This document shows positions 24,209-33,239 of a DNA stretch of 44,563 bases, in pieces. The stretch's first letter is position 1. Each line of letters opens with the position of its first letter. The DNA is from Paenibacillus sp. (lineage in GTDB: Bacteria > Bacillota > Bacilli > Paenibacillales > Paenibacillaceae). The notes beneath the pieces are model-generated. The model searched no databases, was not told the origin of the DNA, and saw only the letters and a program-made list of their open reading frames with translations. The stretch is from assembly GCA_031254035.1 (NCBI GenBank), contig JAIRVF010000027.1:1-44563 (forward strand). Direction: 5' to 3'. The position numbers and the translations under genes were made by a program.

Positions 24209-25135
24209 TTACACTGAATGAATCCAGTTAGAAATGTCATCTATAACTTGTTGATCTACACGTTGGGCAACCGCATACTCTTTTTTCGCCTTTAATATCT
24301 CTCCATACACAGAAGGCATAAACAAATGATTCAAGTTCGGGTAAAGTTTAAATGTTACATTGGGCTTATCACCTAACAATCTTTTATAACCATCAAAATC
24401 TTTATCTACAGAGACTTGAAAATCTTGATCCCCTTGCAAAATAAAGACTGGTTTATCTAATGCCTTGAGATATTGGGTTGATGGATGTTCATCCATTTCT
24501 TTGAAGTAATAAGCTCTAGCGTATTTCCTCAAAACTTTGGTTGATTTTGCTACTTCATCACTTAGGTTATAGATGTTTTCAAACTTTGATGATAATGCCG
24601 CGATTTGTTTTCTTGCAATCATTTTCAAAAACCTGTTCAAAGAGTTTAATACCTCATCATTTTGGTCCATAATAATCTCTTCTAATTTACGTGGGGATCC
24701 TCCCATAATAACGATTCCAGCAAATTTCCCGCCTTCAACATCAATGCGTGGAGCTAACATTCCACCTAAACTATGACCTACAATAAATATTTTGTTTGCA
24801 TCTATACGTGAATCATTTCGAAGGAAACTAGCCGCAAGGATCGCATCTTCAATGGTTTCTTCTTTAACGGATATTCCAGTATCATTTCTCATCTCTTTGC
24901 CGTATACGAATGTTCTCTTGTCATAACGCAGCACTGCAATTCCTTTTTCCGACAAACCTTCGGCGATGTCTTTAAAAGGATAATTATTTCCGATTTTTTC
25001 ATCCATATTACTTGGACCCGAACCGTGAACCATTACAACCGCAGGAATCAAACCATTTATTCCATTAGGAATGGACAATATTCCATCTAGTGGGTACTTC
25101 GATTCAGCACCAATAACGATTTTTTCTTCAGCCAT
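24209..25135 (-). CDS. Alpha/beta hydrolase (acyl-peptidase/esterase-like)
   Basis: The 308-residue cytoplasmic hydrolase has an oxyanion-hole region VVMVHGSGPSNMDEKIGNNY, the nucleophile elbow IVGHSLGGML (around residue 120), a catalytic Asp in FILQGDQDFQV and a catalytic His in YPNLNHLFMPS. A mainly helical lid lies between about 155 and 225. The whole resembles dienelactone-hydrolase/S9-type esterases that act on small esters. GTGGAGGG precedes the ATG. There is no signal peptide. It stands alone between the T-box locus and kimA. The substrate is unknown. Confidence 0.88.
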   Translation of the reverse strand: MAEEKIVIGAESKYPLDGILSIPNGINGLIPAVVMVHGSGPSNMDEKIGNNYPFKDIAEGLSEKGIAVLRYDKRTFVYGKEMRNDTGISVKEETIEDAILAASFLRNDSRIDANKIFIVGHSLGGMLAPRIDVEGGKFAGIVIMGGSPRKLEEIIMDQNDEVLNSLNRFLKMIARKQIAALSSKFENIYNLSDEVAKSTKVLRKYARAYYFKEMDEHPSTQYLKALDKPVFILQGDQDFQVSVDKDFDGYKRLLGDKPNVTFKLYPNLNHLFMPSVYGEILKAKKEYAVAQRVDQQVIDDISNWIHSV

Positions 25136-25193
25136 TGTGTTCCCTCCACTGTATGTTAATAATTATTATACGCCTTTTTTAGAGCAGAAAAAT

Positions 25194-25230
25194 AGGATCG
25201 ACGGCGAGCATTCGCCATGATCCTTTTTTT
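25194..25230 (-). terminator. Bidirectional-looking terminator after kimA
   Basis: AGGATC-GGCGA and TCGCC-GATCCT arms carry T-runs on both exits (ATTTTT on minus, TTTTTTT on plus). It lies about 100 bases downstream of the kimA stop. A second hairpin (ACGGAATCGATC with GATCGATCCGT) sits at 25237-25264. Confidence 0.7.
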
Positions 25231-25327
25231 ATTGAGGACGGAATCGATCGGAAGATCGATCCGTGACCGTAGCGGCCACCTCGCATAATATCAAGAACTA
25301 ATATCAGCATTGAGCCAGAATTTTCTC

Positions 25328-27151
25328 TTATTTCTTCAAGTGATATGGCACCGTCGTTACAATGACGTCTTTGCGATACAACAAAAACGTACGAATCATA
25401 AAACTCGTCTGATTATGAAGTAAGTTCTGCCAGCTTCGCTTCGGAATGAACTGGGGAATGATGACCGTCACTTGATAATTTGACTCACTTGCCTTCCGGT
25501 GAACCGTATCTATAAATTTGCTAAGTGGTTGAATGATACTCCGGTAAGGGGAATTCAAAGTTACCAGGCGGACATCGGGCCGCCACTTCATCCACTTTTC
25601 CTCGAAACGGACCTCCTCTTCCCGCTCAAAAGGAATATAGACGGCGATGATCTGGTCTGCTGACAGAGTCTGTGCATAATTTAAGGAATGCTCAACAACA
25701 TGTGTAATGCCGGATACGGGAAGAATAACAACGTTCCCTTCAATCGGAACTACTGGTTCACAAGTTGATAGGCGCAGCTGCTCACCTACCGCTTCATAAT
25801 GCTTCTTAATGCAGTGGAAAAGATACACGATCAGCGGCAAAAATATCAACACTGGCCATATTTGCGAAAACTTAGTTACAAAGAACATCACTGAAACCGT
25901 AAAGCTGATCAGTGCGCCGATAGCATTAATGATCAGTTTCGTCACCCAGCCTGGTGGCTTTTCCCGAACCCATTTCACGATCATCCCAGTTTGAGACAAC
26001 GTAAACGGAATGAACACTCCCACCGCATAAAGCGGAATTAAATGTTCCGTTTGTCCATGAAAGGCAATGATCAGCACAATCGAAAGTAAACCAAGAATAA
26101 TGATTCCGTTGGAATATCCCAAACGGTCGCCCCGTACAGTGAACATTCTTGGAATAAACCGGTCTTTGGCTAGATTAACTGCAAGCAACGGAAAGGCCGA
26201 GTAACCCGTATTGGCTGCCAAGACTAAGATCAATGCGGTTGTTCCCTGAATGAAAAAGTACATAAAATTTCGTCCAAACGTCTGCTTGGCAATCTGGGAT
26301 ACGACCGTTTCTTGAGCATTCGGGGAAATCCCCAAATAGTAAGCGAGAAACACGATCCCTGAGAACAGCACGGCAAGCAGGATTCCCATTGCCATTAAAG
26401 TTTTGGCAGCATTATTTGGGGCAGGATTTTTAAAGTTCGGTATGGCATTTGATATAGCTTCTACGCCGGTCAGCGCCGAACTGCCAGAAGCGAATGCTTT
26501 TAAGAGCAAAAATAAACTTATTCCTGCTACCGGTGCCCCAATAGGCGTATGCAAATGAGGTGAAACATGGCCCGTTGCAATGTTATACAATCCGACACCA
26601 ATCATGATTAACAAAGCGAATACGAATAAATACACCGGATAGGCTAAGATCGATGCCGACTCGGTTAAGCCCCTCAGATTCAAAAGAGTAATAAGAATAA
26701 CAAACGTTACGGCGATTATTACCTTATGCTCATGCAGCACAGGAAAAGCTGACGTTATCGCATCGGTTCCCGCCGAGACGCTGACCGCCACTGTCAAAAT
26801 GTAATCCACCAGCAAAGAGCCTCCAGCAACCAATCCAGAGTATATCCCCAGATTCTGCTTGGATACAACATATGCTCCCCCGCCGTGCGGGTACGCAAAA
26901 ATGATTTGACGGTAAGACAAGATTAATGCTGTTAATAAAATGAGGACACCAATCCCGATAGGTATCGAATACCAGAAAGCCGCTGCACTGACTGTGATCA
27001 GAACCAACAGGATCTGCTCCGGACCATAGGCTACGGAAGATAACGCGTCCGAAGAAAGTATGGCAAGTGCCTTTATCTTATTTAGTTTTTGTTCTCCCAA
27101 TGCTGTAGATTTTAGAGGCCGGCCAATTAGGAGCCTTTTCAATGCTGCCAT
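25328..27151 (-). CDS. kimA: KimA-type high-affinity potassium importer (APC superfamily)
   Basis: The 607-residue protein has the same length as Bacillus subtilis KimA (YdaO). Twelve or so membrane segments are followed by a cytoplasmic domain of about 150 residues. SSDALSSVAYGPEQILL contains Asp35 and Tyr42, matching the K+-site residues described in KimA (Asp36, Tyr43). YPHGGGAYVVSKQNLG and FASGSSALTGVEAISNAIPN are typical of this branch. It imports K+ with protons and is shut by c-di-AMP. The ydaO-type riboswitch at 27283-27432 in its leader supports the assignment strongly. Confidence 0.95.
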   Translation of the reverse strand: MAALKRLLIGRPLKSTALGEQKLNKIKALAILSSDALSSVAYGPEQILLVLITVSAAAFWYSIPIGIGVLILLTALILSYRQIIFAYPHGGGAYVVSKQNLGIYSGLVAGGSLLVDYILTVAVSVSAGTDAITSAFPVLHEHKVIIAVTFVILITLLNLRGLTESASILAYPVYLFVFALLIMIGVGLYNIATGHVSPHLHTPIGAPVAGISLFLLLKAFASGSSALTGVEAISNAIPNFKNPAPNNAAKTLMAMGILLAVLFSGIVFLAYYLGISPNAQETVVSQIAKQTFGRNFMYFFIQGTTALILVLAANTGYSAFPLLAVNLAKDRFIPRMFTVRGDRLGYSNGIIILGLLSIVLIIAFHGQTEHLIPLYAVGVFIPFTLSQTGMIVKWVREKPPGWVTKLIINAIGALISFTVSVMFFVTKFSQIWPVLIFLPLIVYLFHCIKKHYEAVGEQLRLSTCEPVVPIEGNVVILPVSGITHVVEHSLNYAQTLSADQIIAVYIPFEREEEVRFEEKWMKWRPDVRLVTLNSPYRSIIQPLSKFIDTVHRKASESNYQVTVIIPQFIPKRSWQNLLHNQTSFMIRTFLLYRKDVIVTTVPYHLKK

Positions 27152-27231
27152 TGTTTATGTCACCGCCAGTATAAAAAATTGATGTATCGTGAACTTACCC
27201 TAGATTCCATTAAGCCGAATTTGGGCACAAC

Positions 27232-27273
27232 AAAAAAACCCACAGGAAAGTTGGACTTTCCCGTGGATTTTTT
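27232..27273 (-). terminator. Expression-platform terminator of the kimA riboswitch
   Basis: On the minus strand, AATCCACGGGAAAGT and ACTTTCCTGTGGGTT form a long hairpin followed by TTTTTTTG, between the riboswitch and the kimA start. Confidence 0.85.
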
Positions 27274-27282
27274 AATCGCACG

Positions 27283-27432
27283 ACAAATCCTTCTTTCATA
27301 ACGCTTACGAGGTTAGCTGACGGATTCGGGATTGAAAGTATCCCTACACTGAATAATCCAGTGATTCACCCCTGGGACGAAATTCTCTTCCTCCCTTTGG
27401 TTCCCCCGCTTCTGATTCAGAATTAAGCGATT
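27283..27432 (-). ncRNA. ydaO/yuaA (c-di-AMP) riboswitch
   Basis: The minus strand carries the conserved blocks in order: CGCTTAATTCTGAATC, GCGGGGGAACCAA, CAGGGGTGAATC, GTAGGGAT, CAATCCCGAATCCGTCAGC, TAACCTCGTAAGCG and GAAAGAAGGA. These are the signature elements of the ydaO family that binds c-di-AMP. The terminator at 27232-27273 follows, so high c-di-AMP should stop transcription into kimA. The upstream part of the gap (27433-27727) shows only the ACGATT repeat and no gene. Confidence 0.95.
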
Positions 27433-27472
27433 CAAGGAATATGACAATGTTACAATTCAGGTTCACAAGTTC

Positions 27473-27496
27473 ACGATTACGATTACGATTACGATT
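27473..27496. repeat. Four tandem copies of ACGATT
   Basis: The hexamer ACGATT is repeated four times without interruption, about 40 bases upstream of the riboswitch 5' end. It is likely slippage-prone and may lie in or near the kimA promoter. No good -35/-10 pair could be placed with confidence. Confidence 0.6.
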
Positions 27497-27727
27497 GAAA
27501 TCTTACTCCTTCCGGTCACTTACTGTAAAGAAGCAAAGAATCAGATTTTGGTGTGAAAATGTTCAAAACAGGCCCGTGGTATCGCTTACAACAGGTGTAC
27601 ACTATTTTTTTCTTGTTCTAGCAGTGATTCTCGCGAGTTTATGCAATTAATCCCAAGACTCTTTTAAATAAATGGACTTGTACCCAACCTATCGTTTTGA
27701 AGAATTTATGAATTTACACCGTCATAC

Positions 27728-27763
27728 AAAAAAAAGGAGAAGCCCTTTCTTGGGCTACTCCCT
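27728..27763 (-). terminator. Rho-independent terminator of the sugar-uptake operon
   Basis: On the minus strand, GGGAGTAGCCC and GGGCTTCTCC arms around AAGAAA are followed by TTTTTTTT. It is 13 bases past the last gene of the operon. Confidence 0.9.
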
Positions 27764-27775
27764 TTATATTTCCTT

Positions 27776-29248
27776 CTAACGATTGGCGTACCAATCATTC
27801 GCTGCCTTCACCATGTCCGCGCCCCCTTGGGCACGCCATTCTGCAAGAAACTGGTCATAGTTGTCGAGGGACTCCGTTCCGCTAATGAAGTTTATGAACG
27901 TATCCTCTTGGAATTTGTTTAGCTTTTGTACATTTTTGGAGATATCCGGCAAAGGAGGTGCGGAGCCAAGAGGATCGGTAACGATGAGACCTTCCGCATT
28001 TTTCTGGAATGTGTTGAAATAGTTCTCCACAAACGGGTTCTTCTTCAGTCTTGCCTGCCAGTAAATCGGATAATTCTTCTCATCCACACCCGTCAAGAAG
28101 GCGCTTGCATTTGTGCGATCATCAGAAAACCTTGGCATAATTGGCGTGTAGCTACCATTTTCGGACTTGTAATGCACGCCCTCCTCGCCGATGGAAATAC
28201 CCTTAAAAATATCCTTGTCGAATTTCATGTCGAGCCACTTTATCGCCTCTTCCTTATTCTTCGAGAACTTCGGAATCGCAATGTAATAACCGATGGTATT
28301 GCCAGGGGAGCCAACGCGCGCCGTTCCTGATTTGTCCTTCAACACCGGCATAATCCCAAGTTTTGCGTCTGGGAAGTTCTTCGCAAGGGCATTCTCCAAA
28401 TTCGGAGCGATCCACCATCCCAAACTGTACATGGCGGCTTTACCGCTTGCCACCTTCTCGATTGATTTGTCTGCCGTATTGATGCCCCATTCGGAATCGA
28501 TCAGTCCCTCATTGTATAGCGTATTCATGAATTTTAAATATTCCTTCATCTCCGGGACCTCAACGGAGTGAATGATCTTTCCGTCCCGCTCCAGCCAATT
28601 CGTCGTTAATCCAAAAACACTGGCGATATCCGGAAGTACTGGGACTTTGCCACCCGTTAACGGAATAACATTCTTCTTCTCCTTAAATGTCCGCAATACC
28701 GTCACCAGTTCATCCAGATTCGTCGGCATTTTGAGGCCTAACTCATCTAGCCAATCTTGACGTACCACGAGGGCGGTCGATGAGGTTGGCCCACCGCCAG
28801 TTTCCGGAATTGCATAAATCTTGCCATCATATTTGGCGCCATTCCAGGAATCCTGACCGATCACCTGCTTCATGTTCGTTCCGTACTTCTCGATTAGATC
28901 ATCAAGAGGCTCCAGCGCGCCGGACGATACAAGTTGATAATACTGCGCCGAACCCAGCTTCATGACATCATATGACTCCTTGTTCGCCATAAGCAGGTTT
29001 AGCTTCTCGTCCGCGTTTTCCGCGGGAAGCATTTCATACTTGACCGAATATCCCGTCTTCTCCTGCATGTACAATGCGACCGGATCACTATTCGGTTCGA
29101 AGCGATCGAACTGCATCAGTTCGCGCAACTGCTTGCCGCCTTCCTCGCTGCCACTTGCGCCTTGCCCTGACTTCGTGCTATTGCAACCTAGAAGCGATAA
29201 TACTAGTGCGACCGCAAACATCGTTATCCATACTTTTTTCTGTTGCAT
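27776..29248 (-). CDS. Extracellular solute-binding lipoprotein (sugar ABC transporter)
   Basis: The 490-residue lipoprotein has a signal peptide MQQKKVWITMFAVALVLSLL and lipobox LLGC with Cys20, then a Ser/Gly-rich linker. The mature protein is a cluster-type large sugar-binding protein (LplA/YtcQ-like) with the C-terminal SLDNYDQFLAEWRAQGGADM and ANDWYANR tail shared by this group. The start is the ATG at 29248, six bases after GCGGAGGA; an ATG two codons upstream is too close. It is the last gene of the operon and supplies substrate to the two permeases just upstream. The ligand is unknown; oligosaccharides are typical. Confidence 0.93.
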   Translation of the reverse strand: MQQKKVWITMFAVALVLSLLGCNSTKSGQGASGSEEGGKQLRELMQFDRFEPNSDPVALYMQEKTGYSVKYEMLPAENADEKLNLLMANKESYDVMKLGSAQYYQLVSSGALEPLDDLIEKYGTNMKQVIGQDSWNGAKYDGKIYAIPETGGGPTSSTALVVRQDWLDELGLKMPTNLDELVTVLRTFKEKKNVIPLTGGKVPVLPDIASVFGLTTNWLERDGKIIHSVEVPEMKEYLKFMNTLYNEGLIDSEWGINTADKSIEKVASGKAAMYSLGWWIAPNLENALAKNFPDAKLGIMPVLKDKSGTARVGSPGNTIGYYIAIPKFSKNKEEAIKWLDMKFDKDIFKGISIGEEGVHYKSENGSYTPIMPRFSDDRTNASAFLTGVDEKNYPIYWQARLKKNPFVENYFNTFQKNAEGLIVTDPLGSAPPLPDISKNVQKLNKFQEDTFINFISGTESLDNYDQFLAEWRAQGGADMVKAANDWYANR

Positions 29249-29293
29249 GAACATTCCTCCGCTCTTTTTTTCACTTCTAAAGCATCAAAGCAC

Positions 29294-30217
29294 CTATCCT
29301 TTTACGGAACCGATCAGCACCCCTTTCACGAAATACTTTTGCAGGAAAGGATATACGAGTAATATAGGCAAAGTAGCAACCAGAATCGAAGCAGCCTGGA
29401 TGGCTTGAGGCGTCGTATTCATGACCGCATCGATATTCGTCACATGGCCCCCATCCTGATATGTGATATTGGATTGCACAAGCAGCTCCTTCAAGTACAA
29501 TTGCAGCGGCTTCAATTCCGCTGTGTTGATATAGATCATGGAGGCAAAATAATCATTCCAGAAACCAACCGCAAAGAAGAGCGCAATCGTGGCGAATACC
29601 GGCAAGGACAACGGAACTGTAATGCGCAGCAGAATCGTAAGATTTGAGGCGCCGTCTATCTTGGCCGATTCCTCCAATTCTTCCGGCAATGATTCGAAGT
29701 AATTTTTAATAATCAACATGTTAAATACGCTTATCATACCTGGCAGAAATAGCACCCATAACGTATCGATCAGGTTCAGTCGCTGCATTAGCAAATATGT
29801 CGGGATAAGGCCGCCGCTAAACAGCATAGTGAACACATACATCAGGATGAAGAACTTGCGACCGCGCAGCCTAGGTTTGGACAGAGGATAAGCTGCAAGT
29901 GCGGTCATGAACAGACCAAACGCCGTTCCCGCCAGCGTGATCGTCACCGACACGAGAAAGGCTTTAATGAACCTTGAATCATTCAAAACATACAAATACG
30001 TACCAAACTGAATATCGACCGGGAACAAAGATACTCTTCCTGACACGACAGCATCTTCACTGCTAAGCGACTTGGCGAGCAAGTTGAGAAATGGGAACAA
30101 TGTCGTCCACGACACCAAGGCAAAAAAGAGATAGTTTAACACATTAAATATCCGTTCCCCGACCGACATCCGAATAGTTGATCTCGCTCTACGCGCAGCA
30201 GTCAATTGATGTTTCAT
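29294..30217 (-). CDS. Carbohydrate ABC transporter permease, LplC/YtcP type
   Basis: The 307-residue MalG-like permease has the EAA loop EELEESAKIDGASNLTILLR and the family tail FLQKYFVKGVLIGSVKG. A basic N-terminus (AARRARSTIRMSVGERIFNV) precedes the first membrane segment. AAGGAGG lies 12 bases before the ATG. The gap to the LplB-type gene is 24 bases. It is clearly homologous to the permease at 233-1093 but diverged, so the window carries two separate uptake systems of the same class. Confidence 0.93.
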   Translation of the reverse strand: MKHQLTAARRARSTIRMSVGERIFNVLNYLFFALVSWTTLFPFLNLLAKSLSSEDAVVSGRVSLFPVDIQFGTYLYVLNDSRFIKAFLVSVTITLAGTAFGLFMTALAAYPLSKPRLRGRKFFILMYVFTMLFSGGLIPTYLLMQRLNLIDTLWVLFLPGMISVFNMLIIKNYFESLPEELEESAKIDGASNLTILLRITVPLSLPVFATIALFFAVGFWNDYFASMIYINTAELKPLQLYLKELLVQSNITYQDGGHVTNIDAVMNTTPQAIQAASILVATLPILLVYPFLQKYFVKGVLIGSVKG

Positions 30218-30241
30218 CCTTAAGCTGAACCTCCTTCCTAT

Positions 30242-31198
30242 CTACCAGATGCCTCGATTCAAGAAACGCCGGCTGATATAATTCCCGCCTACGATCAGGA
30301 TGAAGCCTACAATGGATTCGAACAGCCCTACAGCGGCCGCGAAGCTGTAATTCTGTTCGCCAAGGCCGGTTCGATACACATACGTACCGATTACATCCGA
30401 CACATTGTAGACGACAGGATTATACATCACGAGAATTTGCTCTGTTCCGGCCTCCAAAATACTTCCGAGGCGGAGTATAAACATAAGCAGAATGACGGGC
30501 ACAAGTCCCGGTAGTGTAATGTGCAGAATTTGCTTGAACTTGTTCGCCCCGTCAATTTTGGCGGCTTCATACAACTGTGGATCGATTGAACTTAGGGCAG
30601 CTAAGTATACGATCGTCCCCCATCCTGCTTCCTTCCAACCTGCTGTACCCACGAGCAACCAACGGAAAACGCTGTTGTCGAGGAAAAACTTGATCGGCGT
30701 TCCCCCCATCCATTCGATGATCTGATTTACCAGCCCCCCATTGACAGAAAGCAGATCTATGAACAGCCCACTGACGATAACCCAGGACAGGAAGTGAGGC
30801 ATATAGATGATCGTTTGTATCGGGCGTTTGAACCACATTTTTGTAAGCTCGTTCATCAGAATCGCAAGCAAAATTGGCAGCGGGAACAGGAGCACAATTT
30901 TGAGTATGGAAATAATAAAAGTATTACTGAATACCTGTACAAATTTCGGCGTTTGAAACAATCGTGAGAAATGTTCGAACCCTACCCAGGGACTGTCCCC
31001 GATTCCGCTGAAAATATTGAAGTCCTGAAATGCAATCACGATGCCATACATCGGTGTGTACTTGAACAGAAGAAGAAAGGCGATCCCAGGCAAAAGCGCG
31101 ATGTATAAGTCCCAATCCTTTCGAATGTCGCCCCACAGCTTGCGCCAAAACGAGCGCACAGGCAAGCGGGGAGCTTTGCCCATTTTCAGTCTATTCAC
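30242..31198 (-). CDS. Carbohydrate ABC transporter permease, LplB type
   Basis: The 318-residue MalF-like permease carries the LplB hallmarks LLFKYTPMYGIVIAFQDFN and EAA loop YEAAKIDGANKFKQILHI. The start is placed at GTG 31198, preceded by AAAGGGTGG; the upstream frame to 31237 has no ribosome site and would add 13 atypical residues. An ATG five codons in is an alternative. It lies between the YesN-type regulator and the LplC-type permease on the same strand. No ATPase gene is present in the cluster. Confidence 0.92.
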   Translation of the reverse strand: MNRLKMGKAPRLPVRSFWRKLWGDIRKDWDLYIALLPGIAFLLLFKYTPMYGIVIAFQDFNIFSGIGDSPWVGFEHFSRLFQTPKFVQVFSNTFIISILKIVLLFPLPILLAILMNELTKMWFKRPIQTIIYMPHFLSWVIVSGLFIDLLSVNGGLVNQIIEWMGGTPIKFFLDNSVFRWLLVGTAGWKEAGWGTIVYLAALSSIDPQLYEAAKIDGANKFKQILHITLPGLVPVILLMFILRLGSILEAGTEQILVMYNPVVYNVSDVIGTYVYRTGLGEQNYSFAAAVGLFESIVGFILIVGGNYISRRFLNRGIW

Positions 31199-31413
31199 AG
31201 CTCCCACCCTTTCTTTGACATTGCAATCATCAGGCATTCATGAGCGACCCAGCAACCACAATTCATGATTAAATTTGCTTGCCTTGCATTGCCTTTACAT
31301 GTTTCTAGCGTACAGCACCCATCCAATTCCGAACACGGGAGAGCCATGACTTCTTCTGGTAAAATGATATCTAATGCATGGAAGTCCATGACTAAGGTGA
31401 CCCGTTGCCGCAT

Positions 31414-33102
31414 TCATGTCCGCTTCCAATCACTTGGAGTAACGCCCCAATATTTGCGAAATACCTTCGTAAAATAGCTTACATCGCGAAACCCCGCCGC
31501 TTGTGCTGCTTGATAAACCCGATCTCCTTGAAAGAGCGCCTCCTTGGCCCGTTCCATGCGGCGTGTAAGCAGATAGGATGAGAATGGCTGATTCATCTCC
31601 AGCTTGAACAGTCTGCTTAAATATGAGGCATTGATGAACAGTCGATCCGCTACGTCCTGAAGCGTCAGCTCTGTATGAAGCTCGCGTTCAATCAGTTCCT
31701 TCACTTCTGCCACCAAGCGGTTACCACCACGGCGACGTACCATACAAGCTTCTTCGCTAATCCGCCCCATGACACTGCGCATCCATCCGCTCCATTCCTG
31801 CTTCGTTCGCAGCTCTGAGGTATGAAAGAACCATCTCACGTCTTCCCCTATGACCTCTGCCAACGACCACCCTTGTTTACGCAACCAGGTGATAATCCAC
31901 GACTGCAGGACCATCATTTGTTCCTTAAACATTTCTGTCTCCGGAATGCTGCACACCCTACTAATCCATGCATCGGCTAATTCCATTGCCAGTGACCCAT
32001 CGGCCGTATTCCACGCAATATCTATTTCCCGCTCCCATCGTTCGCTACACATGGAGATAGTGGAAGGTTTTCCCGAATCCGCAAGAACATGATTGCGGTA
32101 CGGAATGACAATATCCCCTCCATGCACGAGACGCTGACTCAGGGCGAATTCCGCTTCCTTATACAAACGTGGTACATCAGCAAGCCGCTCGCAAATGGAG
32201 CTGATGCCTGCGCTGACTGTAAGTTTCAATGAAGCCTTGATGTACTCCAGCATCTTGCCCGCCAGCGCATGAAGACCGATCATGATATCGCCGTTAGACA
32301 TTTCACAGTTTCTATCACTTGCAGCAGTTCCATTCGGTATTTCAGCCTTTTGATCTCGAGTAGCATCCACTGGCGGATATTGGAATAAAATAATCAGCGG
32401 TCTGTCCACCTCGCGGCAGAAGAGCACGGAGCCATATTCCATCCCGGTCATCGTTTCTTCCACGACTTGGCCGACCGAGAAATGCATCAGGCCGCGATCA
32501 CCTCCAAACGCATCCACTCGCTCCTGCGGATAAGGATCGGGGTCGATCACCACAACCGCATAACGGTCACCCCCCTTTAGGGCAATGCCCAGCTCTGCCA
32601 TTCGCTCCGAAAAAGCCTTCGCTGATAAGCTTCCGTCCACACCCTGGCGTAATATGCGTTGGCGCAGCACCGGTAAGTGGCTGTGCCACTGCTGACGAAG
32701 CATATCATAATCATGCTTGCGCTGAATTTCCTGATGGCGCTCAGAAACAGCACCTGTAACCGCCTGTAGAATCGCATCCTCCCCTGCAGGCTTCAACAAA
32801 TACTGCCTTACTCCCATCGAGAGTGCTTCTTGTGCATAAGGAAAATGATCGTGACCGCTAAGCACCACCGCTTTCACTTCGGGATTCCACTCCATCGCAT
32901 GTTTCACCAAGGTCAAGCCATCTCCATCTGGCAGCTGAATATCTACGAGCAAAATATCTGGCCTCTTCAGCTGCATCCAGCGCTTTCCTTCCTCTACGGT
33001 TGCCACTGCCGTTACTCCCGTGATTCCTGCCTGCTCCCAAGGCATCATTTCCGTCAAGCTCTGCCGTAAACGCAGTTCATCCTCCACAATTAACAGGTTC
33101 AT
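31414..33102 (-). CDS. YesN-type response regulator with AraC DNA-binding domain
   Basis: The 562-residue protein has an N-terminal receiver domain (MNLLIVEDELRLRQSLTEMM; phospho-acceptor Asp54 in ILLVDIQLPDGDGL; conserved Lys in YLLKPAGEDA), a long middle region of the type seen in large YesN proteins, and a C-terminal AraC helix-turn-helix pair (ELTLQDVADRLFINASYLSR and VYQAAQAAGFRDVSYFTKVF). ATG 33102 is chosen because AGGAGGGG lies just upstream; the frame continues to 33204 without support. It receives phosphate from the adjacent YesM-type kinase and probably activates this sugar-uptake operon. Confidence 0.93.
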   Translation of the reverse strand: MNLLIVEDELRLRQSLTEMMPWEQAGITGVTAVATVEEGKRWMQLKRPDILLVDIQLPDGDGLTLVKHAMEWNPEVKAVVLSGHDHFPYAQEALSMGVRQYLLKPAGEDAILQAVTGAVSERHQEIQRKHDYDMLRQQWHSHLPVLRQRILRQGVDGSLSAKAFSERMAELGIALKGGDRYAVVVIDPDPYPQERVDAFGGDRGLMHFSVGQVVEETMTGMEYGSVLFCREVDRPLIILFQYPPVDATRDQKAEIPNGTAASDRNCEMSNGDIMIGLHALAGKMLEYIKASLKLTVSAGISSICERLADVPRLYKEAEFALSQRLVHGGDIVIPYRNHVLADSGKPSTISMCSERWEREIDIAWNTADGSLAMELADAWISRVCSIPETEMFKEQMMVLQSWIITWLRKQGWSLAEVIGEDVRWFFHTSELRTKQEWSGWMRSVMGRISEEACMVRRRGGNRLVAEVKELIERELHTELTLQDVADRLFINASYLSRLFKLEMNQPFSSYLLTRRMERAKEALFQGDRVYQAAQAAGFRDVSYFTKVFRKYWGVTPSDWKRT

Positions 33103-33239
33103 CTTGCCCCTCCTCCTGAAGCTAATATGAAGATTCGTAATGGATTGGATCACATCAACTGGATCATATAAATGACATCTGCAGCAAATCTGCAAAGTTA
33201 GCATTTGAACAAAATCACGTTAAGAGCGTTTAGGTCTGG

